34,835 nt of DNA from an uncultured Bacteroidales bacterium (GTDB taxonomy: Bacteria; Bacteroidota; Bacteroidia; Bacteroidales; Bacteroidaceae). Under the pieces are notes generated by a model that made no database searches, was not told where the DNA came from, and saw only the letters and a program-made list of their open reading frames with translations. Positions 18,267 to 25,824 of this stretch are shown here, one piece after another; position 1 is the stretch's first letter; the number at the start of each line of letters is the position of its first letter. Both the position numbers and the translations under genes were made by a program. The DNA is taken from positions 1 through 34,835 of the forward strand of contig CACZMI010000016.1 in assembly GCA_902782245.1 (NCBI GenBank), read 5' to 3'.

Positions 18267-19459
18267 TGAAAAGAAATATCATACTGCTGTTCCTGCTCTC
18301 CATTCCGCTGTTAATGGAGGGACAGTCCAATTCCGTCATTGAGAAGATGCGTAAGGAACGTGCTGAGATGGAGGAGCAGATAGCCCGTCAGGAGAAGATA
18401 CTTACCAGCACCGAATCAAACATTACCAGCCAGGTAAGCAACCTTAATATCATTACCGCAAAACTCAAGGAGCGCACCAAACTGCTTGATAAGACCCGCA
18501 GTGAGATACGCTCCCTGGACCGGGAGACCACCCGTCTGGAGAAAGAGATACAGCAACTTGAAAAGGAGCACCAGCAGTGCAAGGACCGCTATGCCGAAGC
18601 CTGCCGTTTTTATCAGCACCAGAACTCAAGTTTCAACCCCCTTACATTCATACTGGCCACAGAGTCCTTCCGTGAGATGAGCCGCCGCGCTCGTTACGTA
18701 AGTGAGTACTCCAACTCTTTACAGGAAATGGCCGATGAAATCACCCAAAAAGTTGATACTCTTGAGAACCGCAAGGCCCAGATAGAACTGGTAAGACTGG
18801 AAAAAGAGGAACTCCGCAAGGTTCAGCAGAAGAATGAGGAGGAGGCCCGTAAGGAGGAGAAACAGCAAAAGACCCTGGTAAACCAACTCAAGAACAAACG
18901 CACCAACCTTAAAAAAGAGATAGCCGCCCAGCAGAAAAAGATGGATGCTCTATCCAAGGAGATTGACCGTCAGATACAACTTGCCATCAAGGAGGAACAA
19001 GCCAAGAAGCCTGACAAAGTACAGACACCCGAGGAGATAAAACTGTCAGGAACCTTTGAGAGCAACAAAGGCCGCCTGCCCATGCCTATTACCGGAGCTT
19101 ATCTGGTTGTAGGCGAATACGGCGTGCAGAACGTAGCCGGAATGAAGGATGTCAAGCAGAACAACCTGGGTCTTGACATTCAGGGACAGGACGGAGCTCA
19201 GGCCAGAGCGGTATATGACGGCACGGTATCATCAATTTTCCAGCAGGGAAAGGGACAGATTGGAGTGCTTATCCGTCACGGCTCATACATATCGGTATAC
19301 TGCAACCTTAGTGAGACCAGACTCAAGAAAGGAGACAAGGTCAAGACGGGTGACATAGTGGGTAACATACAGACATCTGAGAACGGCACCCCCATACTCC
19401 ATTTCCAACTTCACAAAGAGAGCACAAGACTCAATCCTTCAGACTGGTTGCGCCGCTGA
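18263..19459 (+). CDS. EnvC-like murein hydrolase activator (coiled coil plus degenerate LytM/M23 domain)
   Basis: The protein has a signal peptide (about 1-20), a long coiled coil (about 25-250, rich in E, K, Q and R heptads) and a C-terminal LytM/M23 domain (about 285-398). The zinc-peptidase motifs are damaged. In the HxxxD motif the His is replaced by N301 while D305 is kept. In the HxH motif the first His is I378 while H380 is kept. This is the state of EnvC and NlpD, which activate N-acetylmuramoyl-L-alanine amidases and do not cut peptidoglycan themselves. The start is either 18263 or the next ATG at 18266. It overlaps the DUF4292 stop. A role in septal cell-wall splitting is inferred. 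Confidence 0.87.
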   Translation: MMKRNIILLFLLSIPLLMEGQSNSVIEKMRKERAEMEEQIARQEKILTSTESNITSQVSNLNIITAKLKERTKLLDKTRSEIRSLDRETTRLEKEIQQLEKEHQQCKDRYAEACRFYQHQNSSFNPLTFILATESFREMSRRARYVSEYSNSLQEMADEITQKVDTLENRKAQIELVRLEKEELRKVQQKNEEEARKEEKQQKTLVNQLKNKRTNLKKEIAAQQKKMDALSKEIDRQIQLAIKEEQAKKPDKVQTPEEIKLSGTFESNKGRLPMPITGAYLVVGEYGVQNVAGMKDVKQNNLGLDIQGQDGAQARAVYDGTVSSIFQQGKGQIGVLIRHGSYISVYCNLSETRLKKGDKVKTGDIVGNIQTSENGTPILHFQLHKESTRLNPSDWLRR

Positions 19460-19477
19460 TAATTAGGAAAAAATGAG

Positions 19478-19485
19478 TAAATTTG
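19478..19485 (+). promoter_or_regulatory. Candidate -7 element for prfB
   Basis: TAAATTTG matches TAnnTTTG and ends 19 bases before the prfB ATG, predicting a leader of about 15 bases. No good -33 element is visible. The gap after the envC-like stop is only 45 bases, so read-through is also possible. Confidence 0.5.
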
Positions 19486-19504
19486 CAGTCCAAAACGACA
19501 ACGT

Positions 19505-20629
19505 ATGATTACAGCAGACCAACTCAAAGACGTACTTGACCGTACAGAGGCCCTGAAGCGCTATCTGAATATAGATTCCAAACTCATTCAGGTTGAGGAG
19601 GAGCAGTTGCGCACTCAGGCACCCGGATTCTGGGATGATCCCAAGAAAGCCGAGAAGCAGATGAAGAAGGTCAAGGACCTGCAGGCTTGGATTGACGGCT
19701 ACAAACAGGTAAAGGCTTTGGCCGATGAACTGCAACTGGCCATGGATTTCTATAAGGAGGAGTTGGTTACAGAACAGGAGGTGGATGAAAACTACGCCAA
19801 GGCAATAAGTGCTGTAGAATCACTCGAACTCAAGAATATGCTCCGTGAGGAGGCCGATGAGATGGACTGCGTGCTCAAGATCAACTCCGGGGCAGGCGGT
19901 ACTGAAAGTCAGGACTGGGCACAGATGCTTATGCGTATGTATATGCGTTGGGGCGAGGATAACAATTATAAGGTTACGGTTGCCAACCTGCAGGAGGGTG
20001 ATGAAGCCGGTATCAAGCAGGTGACCATGGAGATAGAGGGACCGTTTGCATACGGTTACCTTAAGGGAGAGAACGGTGTGCATCGTCTTGTCCGTGTATC
20101 ACCTTACAATGCCCAGGGCAAACGCATGACATCATTTGCCAGCGTGTTTGTAACACCGCTTATAGATGATTCCATAGAGGTGGATATCAATCCCGCACTT
20201 ATGAGTTGGGATACGTTCCGCAGCGGCGGTGCCGGCGGCCAGAACGTAAACAAGGTGGAATCCGGTGTACGTCTGCGTTACCAGTTCAAGGATCCTTATA
20301 CCGGAGTAGAGGAGGAGATCCTTATAGAAAACACCGAGACCCGTGACCAGCCCAAGAACAAGGAGCGTGCCCTTCAGCACCTGCGTTCCATTTTGTATGA
20401 CAAGGAACTGCAGCACCGAATGGCCGAGCAGGAGAAGATTGAGGCCGGCAAGAAAAAGATTGAGTGGGGCTCACAGATCCGCTCATATGTATTTGATGAC
20501 CGTCGTGTCAAGGATCACCGTACCGGATACCAGACATCCGATGTAAACGGCGTCATGGACGGACATATAGACGGTTTCATCAAGTCATATCTGATGTCAT
20601 TCGCCGAGTCTCAGGAAAAACAGATGTAA
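19505..20629 (+). CDS. prfB: Peptide chain release factor 2
   Basis: RF2 reads UGA and UAA stop codons and triggers peptide release. The 374-residue product has GGQ at 244-246 (within RSGGAGGQNVNKVES) for peptidyl-tRNA hydrolysis. The stop-recognition tripeptide, SPF in E. coli, is SPY here at 199-201. The frame is continuous from ATG 19505: at the position of the well-known programmed +1 frameshift (codons 21-22, CTG AAT) there is neither an in-frame TGA nor a slippery CTT. So the autoregulatory frameshift seen in many bacteria is absent. It is followed after 30 bases by the CYTH gene. Confidence 0.96.
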   Translation: MITADQLKDVLDRTEALKRYLNIDSKLIQVEEEQLRTQAPGFWDDPKKAEKQMKKVKDLQAWIDGYKQVKALADELQLAMDFYKEELVTEQEVDENYAKAISAVESLELKNMLREEADEMDCVLKINSGAGGTESQDWAQMLMRMYMRWGEDNNYKVTVANLQEGDEAGIKQVTMEIEGPFAYGYLKGENGVHRLVRVSPYNAQGKRMTSFASVFVTPLIDDSIEVDINPALMSWDTFRSGGAGGQNVNKVESGVRLRYQFKDPYTGVEEEILIENTETRDQPKNKERALQHLRSILYDKELQHRMAEQEKIEAGKKKIEWGSQIRSYVFDDRRVKDHRTGYQTSDVNGVMDGHIDGFIKSYLMSFAESQEKQM

Positions 20630-20659
20630 ATAGTCTTTAAACCGATAATAACTAATACT

Positions 20660-21139
20660 ATGTCGATTGAAATTGAACGTAAGTTCCTGGTAAAGGGAAC
20701 ATCCTACAAGACACAGGCCTACGGCTATTATGACATTCTTCAGGGTTATATCGCCCATGAGAACGGCAGGTCCGTACGTGTACGCATCACTGACAAGGAG
20801 GCAATCCTTACCATCAAAGGCCCGTCCGACAGCAAGGGCATGAGCCGTTACGAGTGGAATCACCTTATTCCTGTTGAGGATGCCCGTGAACTCTTTGAAC
20901 TGCACCAGAGCGGAGCGATTGAGAAAACACGTTATCTGGTACACAGCGGCCCCCATGTATTTGAGGTCGATGAGTTCCATGGTGACAATGAGGGTCTGGT
21001 AATGGCCGAGGTTGAACTCAATTCAGAGAACGAGACATTCATTAAGCCCGATTTCATAGGTAAAGAGGTAACAGGTGACCATCGTTATTATAACGCATAT
21101 CTGGCCACCAATCCCTACAAGACCTGGAATAAGGATTGA
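20660..21139 (+). CDS. CYTH-domain protein (triphosphate tunnel metalloenzyme)
   Basis: The 159-residue product is a single CYTH domain. The N-terminal signature ExExK is at E4, E6 and K8 (EIERKFL), followed by the tunnel strands SVRVRITDKEAILTIKG and later EVDEFHGDNEGLVMAEVEL. Family members bind triphosphates and include inorganic triphosphatase, thiamine triphosphatase and class IV adenylate cyclase. Small bacterial forms like this are most often triphosphatases, but the substrate is not settled. Its stop codon abuts the stop of the convergent VanZ-like gene with no base between. Confidence 0.88.
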   Translation: MSIEIERKFLVKGTSYKTQAYGYYDILQGYIAHENGRSVRVRITDKEAILTIKGPSDSKGMSRYEWNHLIPVEDARELFELHQSGAIEKTRYLVHSGPHVFEVDEFHGDNEGLVMAEVELNSENETFIKPDFIGKEVTGDHRYYNAYLATNPYKTWNKD

Positions 21140-21526
21140 TTATCTCTTCTTTCTGAAGACAGTCTGAATTACAAAGTATCCGATGGCGGCACCAATGAGT
21201 ACGCCAATCGTGTCGGCCCAAAGATCGGCCCATTCACCGCTTCTGCTCTGAGTAAGTTTCATCTGGGCTATCTCCATCAGACCTCCCAACGCTATAGGGG
21301 CTATGATTCCGAATATGAGAATCTTTACCCAGTTCAGGTTATCATGGTGACGCAGATACTCAAACCAGATTATCAGTTCCAATCCCAGGTACATGCCCAC
21401 ATGTACAACCTTGTCGATACCTGTGATGGGATCCAACTTGGTTTTGGGAGGGTTGAAAAGTGACAGAAACAGTATGGCTGCTATTACAAGCAGTGACAGC
21501 GGATATTTTCTGATGAAATATAACAT
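21140..21526 (-). CDS. VanZ-like integral membrane protein
   Basis: The 128-residue product has about four hydrophobic segments (near 8-24, 43-56, 67-83 and 103-120). It also has the VanZ-type features DKVVHVGMYLGLELI and ALGGLMEIAQ...GEWADLWADTIGVLIGAAIG. VanZ proteins are linked to teicoplanin resistance in enterococci, but most members are of unknown function and no resistance should be inferred. I chose ATG 21526. The frame extends to ATG 21559, but a promoter-like element lies between them and the extra residues look unlike the family. It is divergent from the helix-hairpin-helix gene. Confidence 0.8.
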   Translation of the reverse strand: MLYFIRKYPLSLLVIAAILFLSLFNPPKTKLDPITGIDKVVHVGMYLGLELIIWFEYLRHHDNLNWVKILIFGIIAPIALGGLMEIAQMKLTQSRSGEWADLWADTIGVLIGAAIGYFVIQTVFRKKR

Positions 21527-21530
21527 GCCG

Positions 21531-21559
21531 CAAAAGTAACCAATTATACCATAACACAA
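21531..21559 (-). promoter_or_regulatory. Promoter of the VanZ-like gene, very close to its start codon
   Basis: On the minus strand TTG (21559-21557) and TACTTTTG (21538-21531) are 18 bases apart, close to the TTTG / TAnnTTTG consensus. Only four bases separate the -7 element from ATG 21526, so the mRNA would have almost no leader. The -33 element overlaps the ATG of the divergent gene. Confidence 0.5.
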
Positions 21560-22218
21560 TGTCTAAAGACCATTTCTATTTTAGCCGCAATGACAGGATA
21601 GTGGCGCTTGTCTTATTGTCTGTCATCATAATTCTAAACATAATCAGCAACCCGTGGAATCCGCCCGTTCCGGATGAAAGCGTTTATACAGATTCGTTGG
21701 TTCAAGTTCCCGACACTTTCAGGCGTACAGTTTACATAAGGGATACTGTAAGGAGAAAATGGTATGTATGGGATACCGTGACGGTCCAGGTTAAGAGTGT
21801 CCGATATGCCGCCAAGAGCAGACCTCTTGAGCCGCTTGACCTCAATACGCTTGACAGCACCGGACTTGTACAACTGCCGGGAATAGGGCCTGCCACGGCT
21901 ATAAAGATCATAAGATACAGGGAACGTCTGGGCGGTTACACTCAGATATCGCAACTGACGGAGATAGAAGGATTGCCCGATTCACTGATGAAATGGTTCA
22001 TTATTACCGATACAGTCCCAATCAGGAAAGTTCCGGTAAACAAGGCTACTCTTACGGAATTGCGCCGTCACCCCTATCTTGACTTCTATCAGGCGCGGGC
22101 CATTGTGGAGTTCCGCAATGAGAAGGGAATGATAAAAGGTCCCGGGCAGCTCTCTTTCATGGAAGAGTTTTCTGCTCAGGACCTTGATCGCTTAATACCT
22201 TATCTTGACTTCAGGTAA
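21559..22218 (+). CDS. Membrane-anchored helix-hairpin-helix (ComEA-like) protein
   Basis: The 219-residue product has one N-terminal membrane segment (about 13-30), a variable linker (31-90), and two helix-hairpin-helix units. The first (about 93-150) has LDLNTLDSTGLVQLPGIGPATAIKII, the classic non-specific DNA-binding hairpin. The second (about 158-219) is more divergent (VNKATLTELRRHPYLDFYQARAIVEFR). ComEA proteins bind incoming DNA outside the inner membrane during natural transformation. In Bacteroidota such proteins are widespread and the role is unproven. Its TAA abuts the stop codon of the convergent phosphatase gene. Confidence 0.83.
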   Translation: MSKDHFYFSRNDRIVALVLLSVIIILNIISNPWNPPVPDESVYTDSLVQVPDTFRRTVYIRDTVRRKWYVWDTVTVQVKSVRYAAKSRPLEPLDLNTLDSTGLVQLPGIGPATAIKIIRYRERLGGYTQISQLTEIEGLPDSLMKWFIITDTVPIRKVPVNKATLTELRRHPYLDFYQARAIVEFRNEKGMIKGPGQLSFMEEFSAQDLDRLIPYLDFR

Positions 22219-23625
22219 TCAATAACCTGCCAGTTTCTTTATCTTCATGGGGATATCCTTGTTGTCAATCTGACCGGTGAACTGCTCTGCACCTGCGCCA
22301 ATTGCAAATACAGGAACGTAACTGCCCGAATGGCAACCTGCGGCCCAACTTATCTGGGCACACTCGGTCATGACACGTGCGGCCTCGTCGGACATCTTGG
22401 AAACCTCAAAATACTTACCCTCCTCGAGAGCACCGGGGCCCATTCCAAAAGTCTCGACATATGCACTCTTAAGACTGGCAGTCTGCTTATCGGTAAGTTC
22501 AATCTTGTCCCAGAAACCAAAGTTCTCCTTAAGTTCCTTCTCAACTTCCTCCCAGGTCAGGATATCACCTATCTCACGTCCCATCTTTTCCAGGTGAGCG
22601 GTGAAAGCATCCTTGCTCATCTTCTGGTACTGCAGCACCTTCAGGTTGGTCTTGTAGTCACCGGCTGTAAGACCCAGACCTCCGGTCTCGTGATCGGCGG
22701 TAATGACTATAAGAGTCTCTTTCTTGTGCTTGAGATAGAAATCATAGGCAATCTTGATGGCCTCGTCAAAATCCAGCATCTCGCGGATGTATGCACCGGG
22801 ATCATTGGCATGGCAGGCATTATCAATACGGCCACCCTCCATCATCATGAAGAAACCCTTCTTGGGCTCTTTCATCATAAAGTCTATTGCAGCCTCGGTA
22901 ACCTGGGCAAGTTTAAGGTCGCCCTCTTTCTGATCAATTGAGTAAGCCAGTGCATGGTCACTCTTGGAATCCTTGTCAAAAAGTATGATTTTATCGGTCG
23001 ATGCGGCCTTCTGCTTGTATTCGTCATATCCGCGTACGACGGTGTATCCCGCCTTCTCGGCCTTGACATAGTTGTCCTGGTCATCGTCATTACGTGCTGC
23101 CGGCTGACGGAACTCGGCACCGCCAAAGAACTCAAAGCCTGAATCACTCAGTTGGTTTCCTATCTGGTGATACATGTTGCGGTTACGGGTGTGGCCGTAG
23201 AAACTGCCCGGGGTTGCATGGTCAATAGAGCATGAAGTTCCAATGGCTACGCGGATACCTTTCTTATGGGCCATCTCGGCAATAGTAACGACTGGAGTCT
23301 CACGGTCAGGCAGCAGGCCAAGAACGTTGTTATCGGTCTTCTGACCCGATGCCAATGCCGTTCCCGCAGCTGAGCTGTCAGTAACATCACTGTTGGCAGA
23401 GTAGGTTACAACAAGTCCGGTGTAAGGGAACTGGGTAAAGCACAGAGGCTTGTATCCGTACTTACCTTCAATATCCTGCAGGTAGTACTGGATACCCATA
23501 ACCTGGTTGGTTCCCATACCGTCACCAATAAAATAGAACACATACTTGGGGCCTTTCTTTGCGGATGCTGTCAGTACCAACAGCATCATGGCCAGAATCA
23601 AAGTGACTTTCCTTTTCATAAACAT
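22219..23625 (-). CDS. Alkaline phosphatase (PhoA family), secreted
   Basis: The product is 468 residues from ATG 23625, or 466 from ATG 23619, with a signal peptide cleaved after about residue 22. By alignment with E. coli PhoA from memory, the nucleophile is S84 (TDSSAAGTA). Metal ligands include D35 (GDGMG), T138, E263 and D268-H272 (EGGRIDNACH), D311-H312 (TADHETGG) and H432 (CHSGSY). At the positions of E. coli D153 and K328 it has H136 and N269, a variant outside the enterobacterial type. It releases phosphate from monoesters in the periplasm. It starts 3 bases after the cyclophilin gene, so the two form an operon. Confidence 0.92.
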   Translation of the reverse strand: MFMKRKVTLILAMMLLVLTASAKKGPKYVFYFIGDGMGTNQVMGIQYYLQDIEGKYGYKPLCFTQFPYTGLVVTYSANSDVTDSSAAGTALASGQKTDNNVLGLLPDRETPVVTIAEMAHKKGIRVAIGTSCSIDHATPGSFYGHTRNRNMYHQIGNQLSDSGFEFFGGAEFRQPAARNDDDQDNYVKAEKAGYTVVRGYDEYKQKAASTDKIILFDKDSKSDHALAYSIDQKEGDLKLAQVTEAAIDFMMKEPKKGFFMMMEGGRIDNACHANDPGAYIREMLDFDEAIKIAYDFYLKHKKETLIVITADHETGGLGLTAGDYKTNLKVLQYQKMSKDAFTAHLEKMGREIGDILTWEEVEKELKENFGFWDKIELTDKQTASLKSAYVETFGMGPGALEEGKYFEVSKMSDEAARVMTECAQISWAAGCHSGSYVPVFAIGAGAEQFTGQIDNKDIPMKIKKLAGY

Positions 23626-23628
23626 CTG

Positions 23629-24474
23629 TTATTTGATTATTTCCATTGATATTATCCTGATATCCTTGCGCGGACGGTCATTCATATCGGTTCCGGCCTG
23701 CTCTATCTTGTATACAGCCTTCATTCCGTCAATGACCTCGCCGAATACGGTATAATCATTATCCAGGAACGGAGTGCCACCCTCGCTCATATATGCGTCA
23801 ACCTGCTCCTCTGTGAACTTGAACGGTCCCTGCTCCTTTAATATCTGATTAGTCTTTTCATTGAGTTCTTCCTGCAGTTTCATGATACCGTCATTGTCTC
23901 CGGCCATCTGCATATTCATTATAGAGTCCATGTTCTGGGCTACCAGTCTGTCAAAGACCCCCTGCCCCTGCCTCTGGCGGAGCTGCTTCTCCAAATCCTG
24001 AAGTTCATACTTGTCATAGGTCTTACCGGTCACTATATAGAACTGTGAACCTGAAGACTTACGCTCGGGGTTGACCTGATCAGCCTGACGGGCTGCACTC
24101 AATGCGCCACGCTTGTGGAAATACTTGGGATATACAAACTCGGCAGGTATAGTATAACCGGGACCGCCGGCACCCAACTGGGCTCCCTTCTGGGCATTCT
24201 TGGACTCAGGATCACCGGCCTGTACCATAAAGTCCTTGATTACGCGATGGAACAGGATGCTGTCATAATAATGCTCATTGACCAGCTTAATGAAATTATC
24301 CCTGTGCTGGGGAGTCTCATTATAGAGTTTAATGGTGATATCACCTACTGTCGTCTTGATAAGAACCTTGGTTTCGTCCTGGGCTGTCTGAGCCTTTGCG
24401 TTCTGCGAAGATGCGCCGCCGCATGAGTTGATTGTTGCTGCCATCAGAATGAGTGCTAATAATTTGTATTTCAT
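23629..24474 (-). CDS. Cyclophilin-type peptidyl-prolyl isomerase, lipoprotein
   Basis: The 281-residue product has a lipoprotein signal peptide with the lipidated Cys at 18 (AATINSC). A cyclophilin domain follows (about 35-280) with ILFHRVIKDFMVQAGDP, the catalytic-loop region PGYTIPAEF, GALSAAR and SSGSQFYIVTG. A charged insertion (about 155-225, rich in Q, E, K and N) separates this from the terminal strands with DYTVFGEVIDGM. It should assist protein folding at the periplasmic side of a membrane. It is divergent from the UDP-glucose dehydrogenase gene, and its promoter shares a palindrome with that gene's promoter. Confidence 0.92.
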   Translation of the reverse strand: MKYKLLALILMAATINSCGGASSQNAKAQTAQDETKVLIKTTVGDITIKLYNETPQHRDNFIKLVNEHYYDSILFHRVIKDFMVQAGDPESKNAQKGAQLGAGGPGYTIPAEFVYPKYFHKRGALSAARQADQVNPERKSSGSQFYIVTGKTYDKYELQDLEKQLRQRQGQGVFDRLVAQNMDSIMNMQMAGDNDGIMKLQEELNEKTNQILKEQGPFKFTEEQVDAYMSEGGTPFLDNDYTVFGEVIDGMKAVYKIEQAGTDMNDRPRKDIRIISMEIIK

Positions 24475-24500
24475 TGTTAGGGTTAATCAGTGTTCAAAGA

Positions 24501-24508
24501 CAAAGGTA
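24501..24508 (-). promoter_or_regulatory. Promoter -7 element of the cyclophilin-phosphatase operon
   Basis: On the minus strand the sequence is TACCTTTG, matching TAnnTTTG, with a TTG (24531-24529) 20 bases upstream as a -33 element. It ends 26 bases before the ATG at 24474. It forms an exact inverted repeat with the -7 element of the divergent gene. Confidence 0.65.
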
Positions 24509-24520
24509 TCCTTTTTTTCT

Positions 24521-24528
24521 TACCTTTG
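24521..24528 (+). promoter_or_regulatory. Promoter -7 element of UDP-glucose 6-dehydrogenase
   Basis: TACCTTTG matches TAnnTTTG and ends 24 bases before the ATG at 24553. The -33 position lies inside or next to the opposite promoter's -7 element and has no good TTTG match. The 12-base spacer between the two elements is T-rich. Confidence 0.6.
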
Positions 24529-24552
24529 CAATAACTAATCAATTCGTAGATT

Positions 24553-25824
24553 ATGAAGATAGCAGTAGCGGGAACAGGATATGTAGGACTTTCACTGGCC
24601 ACCTTGCTGGCACAGCACAATAAGGTAACCGCAGTTGATGTGATAAGGGAGAAGGTTGATATGATAAACAACCGTAAATCTCCTATTCAGGATGATTACA
24701 TTGAGAAGTATCTGGCCGAGAAGGAACTGGACCTGACTGCCACATTGGACGGTGAAAAGGCTTACAGCGATGCCGATTTCGTTGTTATAGCCGCTCCCAC
24801 CAACTATGACAGCAAGAAGAACTTCTTTGATACCAGTCATGTGGAGGAGGTGATAGACCTGGTGCTTAAGGTCAATCCCGATGCAATCATGGTAATCAAG
24901 TCAACCATTCCCGTAGGCTATACCGAGAGCGTACGTGAGAAGTTCTCATACCGCGAGCGCCTGCAGGACGGCACCATGAAGGTGGTTGTTCCCAATATCA
25001 TATTCGCCCCCGAGTTTCTGCGTGAGAGCAAGGCTCTCTACGATAACCTCTATCCCTCCAGAATCATCGTTGGATTCGATAAAAACGTAAAGCGTCTGGA
25101 GGAGGCTGCCCACACTTTTGCCCGTCTGCTGCAGGAGGGGGCCATCAAGGAGAATATTGATACCCTTTATATGGGAACAACTGAGGCCGAGGCCGTGAAG
25201 CTGTTTGCCAACACCTATCTGGCCCTGCGCGTAAGTTTCTTCAACGAGCTTGATACTTACGCAGAGATGAAGGGTCTTGACACCCGTGCCATCATAGACG
25301 GCGTGGGCCTGGATCCTCGTATCGGAAGCCATTATAATAACCCGTCGTTCGGTTACGGCGGCTACTGCCTGCCCAAGGATACAAAGCAGCTGCTGGCCAA
25401 CTACAACGATGTGCCCGAGAACCTTATCCAGGCCATCGTGGACAGCAACCGCACCCGTAAGGACTTCATTGCCGACCGTGTTCTGGAAAAAGCCGGTTAC
25501 TATACCGCCAACAGCGCATGGAACGAATCATCGGAGAAGGATATTACCGTAGGCGTGTATCGGCTTACCATGAAATCCAACTCCGACAACTTCCGTCAGA
25601 GTTCCATTCAGGGTGTAATGAAGCGTGTCAAGGCCAAGGGAGCCAAGGTAATCATTTATGAGCCCACGCTCAAGGACGGCGATACATTCTTTGGCAGTGA
25701 GGTGGTGAACAATCTGGATGAATTCAAGCGCCGCTGCAACTCAATCATAGCAAACCGCTATGACTCCTGCTTAGACGATGTCCAGGAAAAGGTCTATACC
25801 CGTGACCTCTTCCGCCGCGACTGA
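24553..25824 (+). CDS. ugd: UDP-glucose 6-dehydrogenase
   Basis: The enzyme oxidises UDP-glucose to UDP-glucuronate with two NAD+, a precursor for capsule and lipopolysaccharide sugars. The 423-residue product has the N-terminal Rossmann motif [10 protein letters not shown] (7-16), the segment [25 protein letters not shown] in the central helix, and the active-site Cys272 in [15 protein letters not shown]. The C-terminal nucleotide-binding domain contains [19 protein letters not shown]. No other polysaccharide gene is adjacent, so it may act as a stand-alone supplier. Its TGA abuts the stop of the convergent TonB-domain gene within the palindrome TGATCA. Confidence 0.93.
   Translation: MKIAVAGTGYVGLSLATLLAQHNKVTAVDVIREKVDMINNRKSPIQDDYIEKYLAEKELDLTATLDGEKAYSDADFVVIAAPTNYDSKKNFFDTSHVEEVIDLVLKVNPDAIMVIKSTIPVGYTESVREKFSYRERLQDGTMKVVVPNIIFAPEFLRESKALYDNLYPSRIIVGFDKNVKRLEEAAHTFARLLQEGAIKENIDTLYMGTTEAEAVKLFANTYLALRVSFFNELDTYAEMKGLDTRAIIDGVGLDPRIGSHYNNPSFGYGGYCLPKDTKQLLANYNDVPENLIQAIVDSNRTRKDFIADRVLEKAGYYTANSAWNESSEKDITVGVYRLTMKSNSDNFRQSSIQGVMKRVKAKGAKVIIYEPTLKDGDTFFGSEVVNNLDEFKRRCNSIIANRYDSCLDDVQEKVYTRDLFRRD

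Noticed and set aside
21140-21526. Glycopeptide resistance from the VanZ-like gene
   Set aside because: VanZ-like proteins are widespread without any resistance role, and no other van gene is present.
21527-21559. Upstream ATG at 21559 for the VanZ-like gene
   Set aside because: The added residues are not family-like, and a -33/-7 promoter lies within them.
22330-22941. Plus-strand frame of 203 codons opposite the alkaline phosphatase
   Set aside because: It is an antisense shadow of a well-supported gene, with no domain or start signal of its own.
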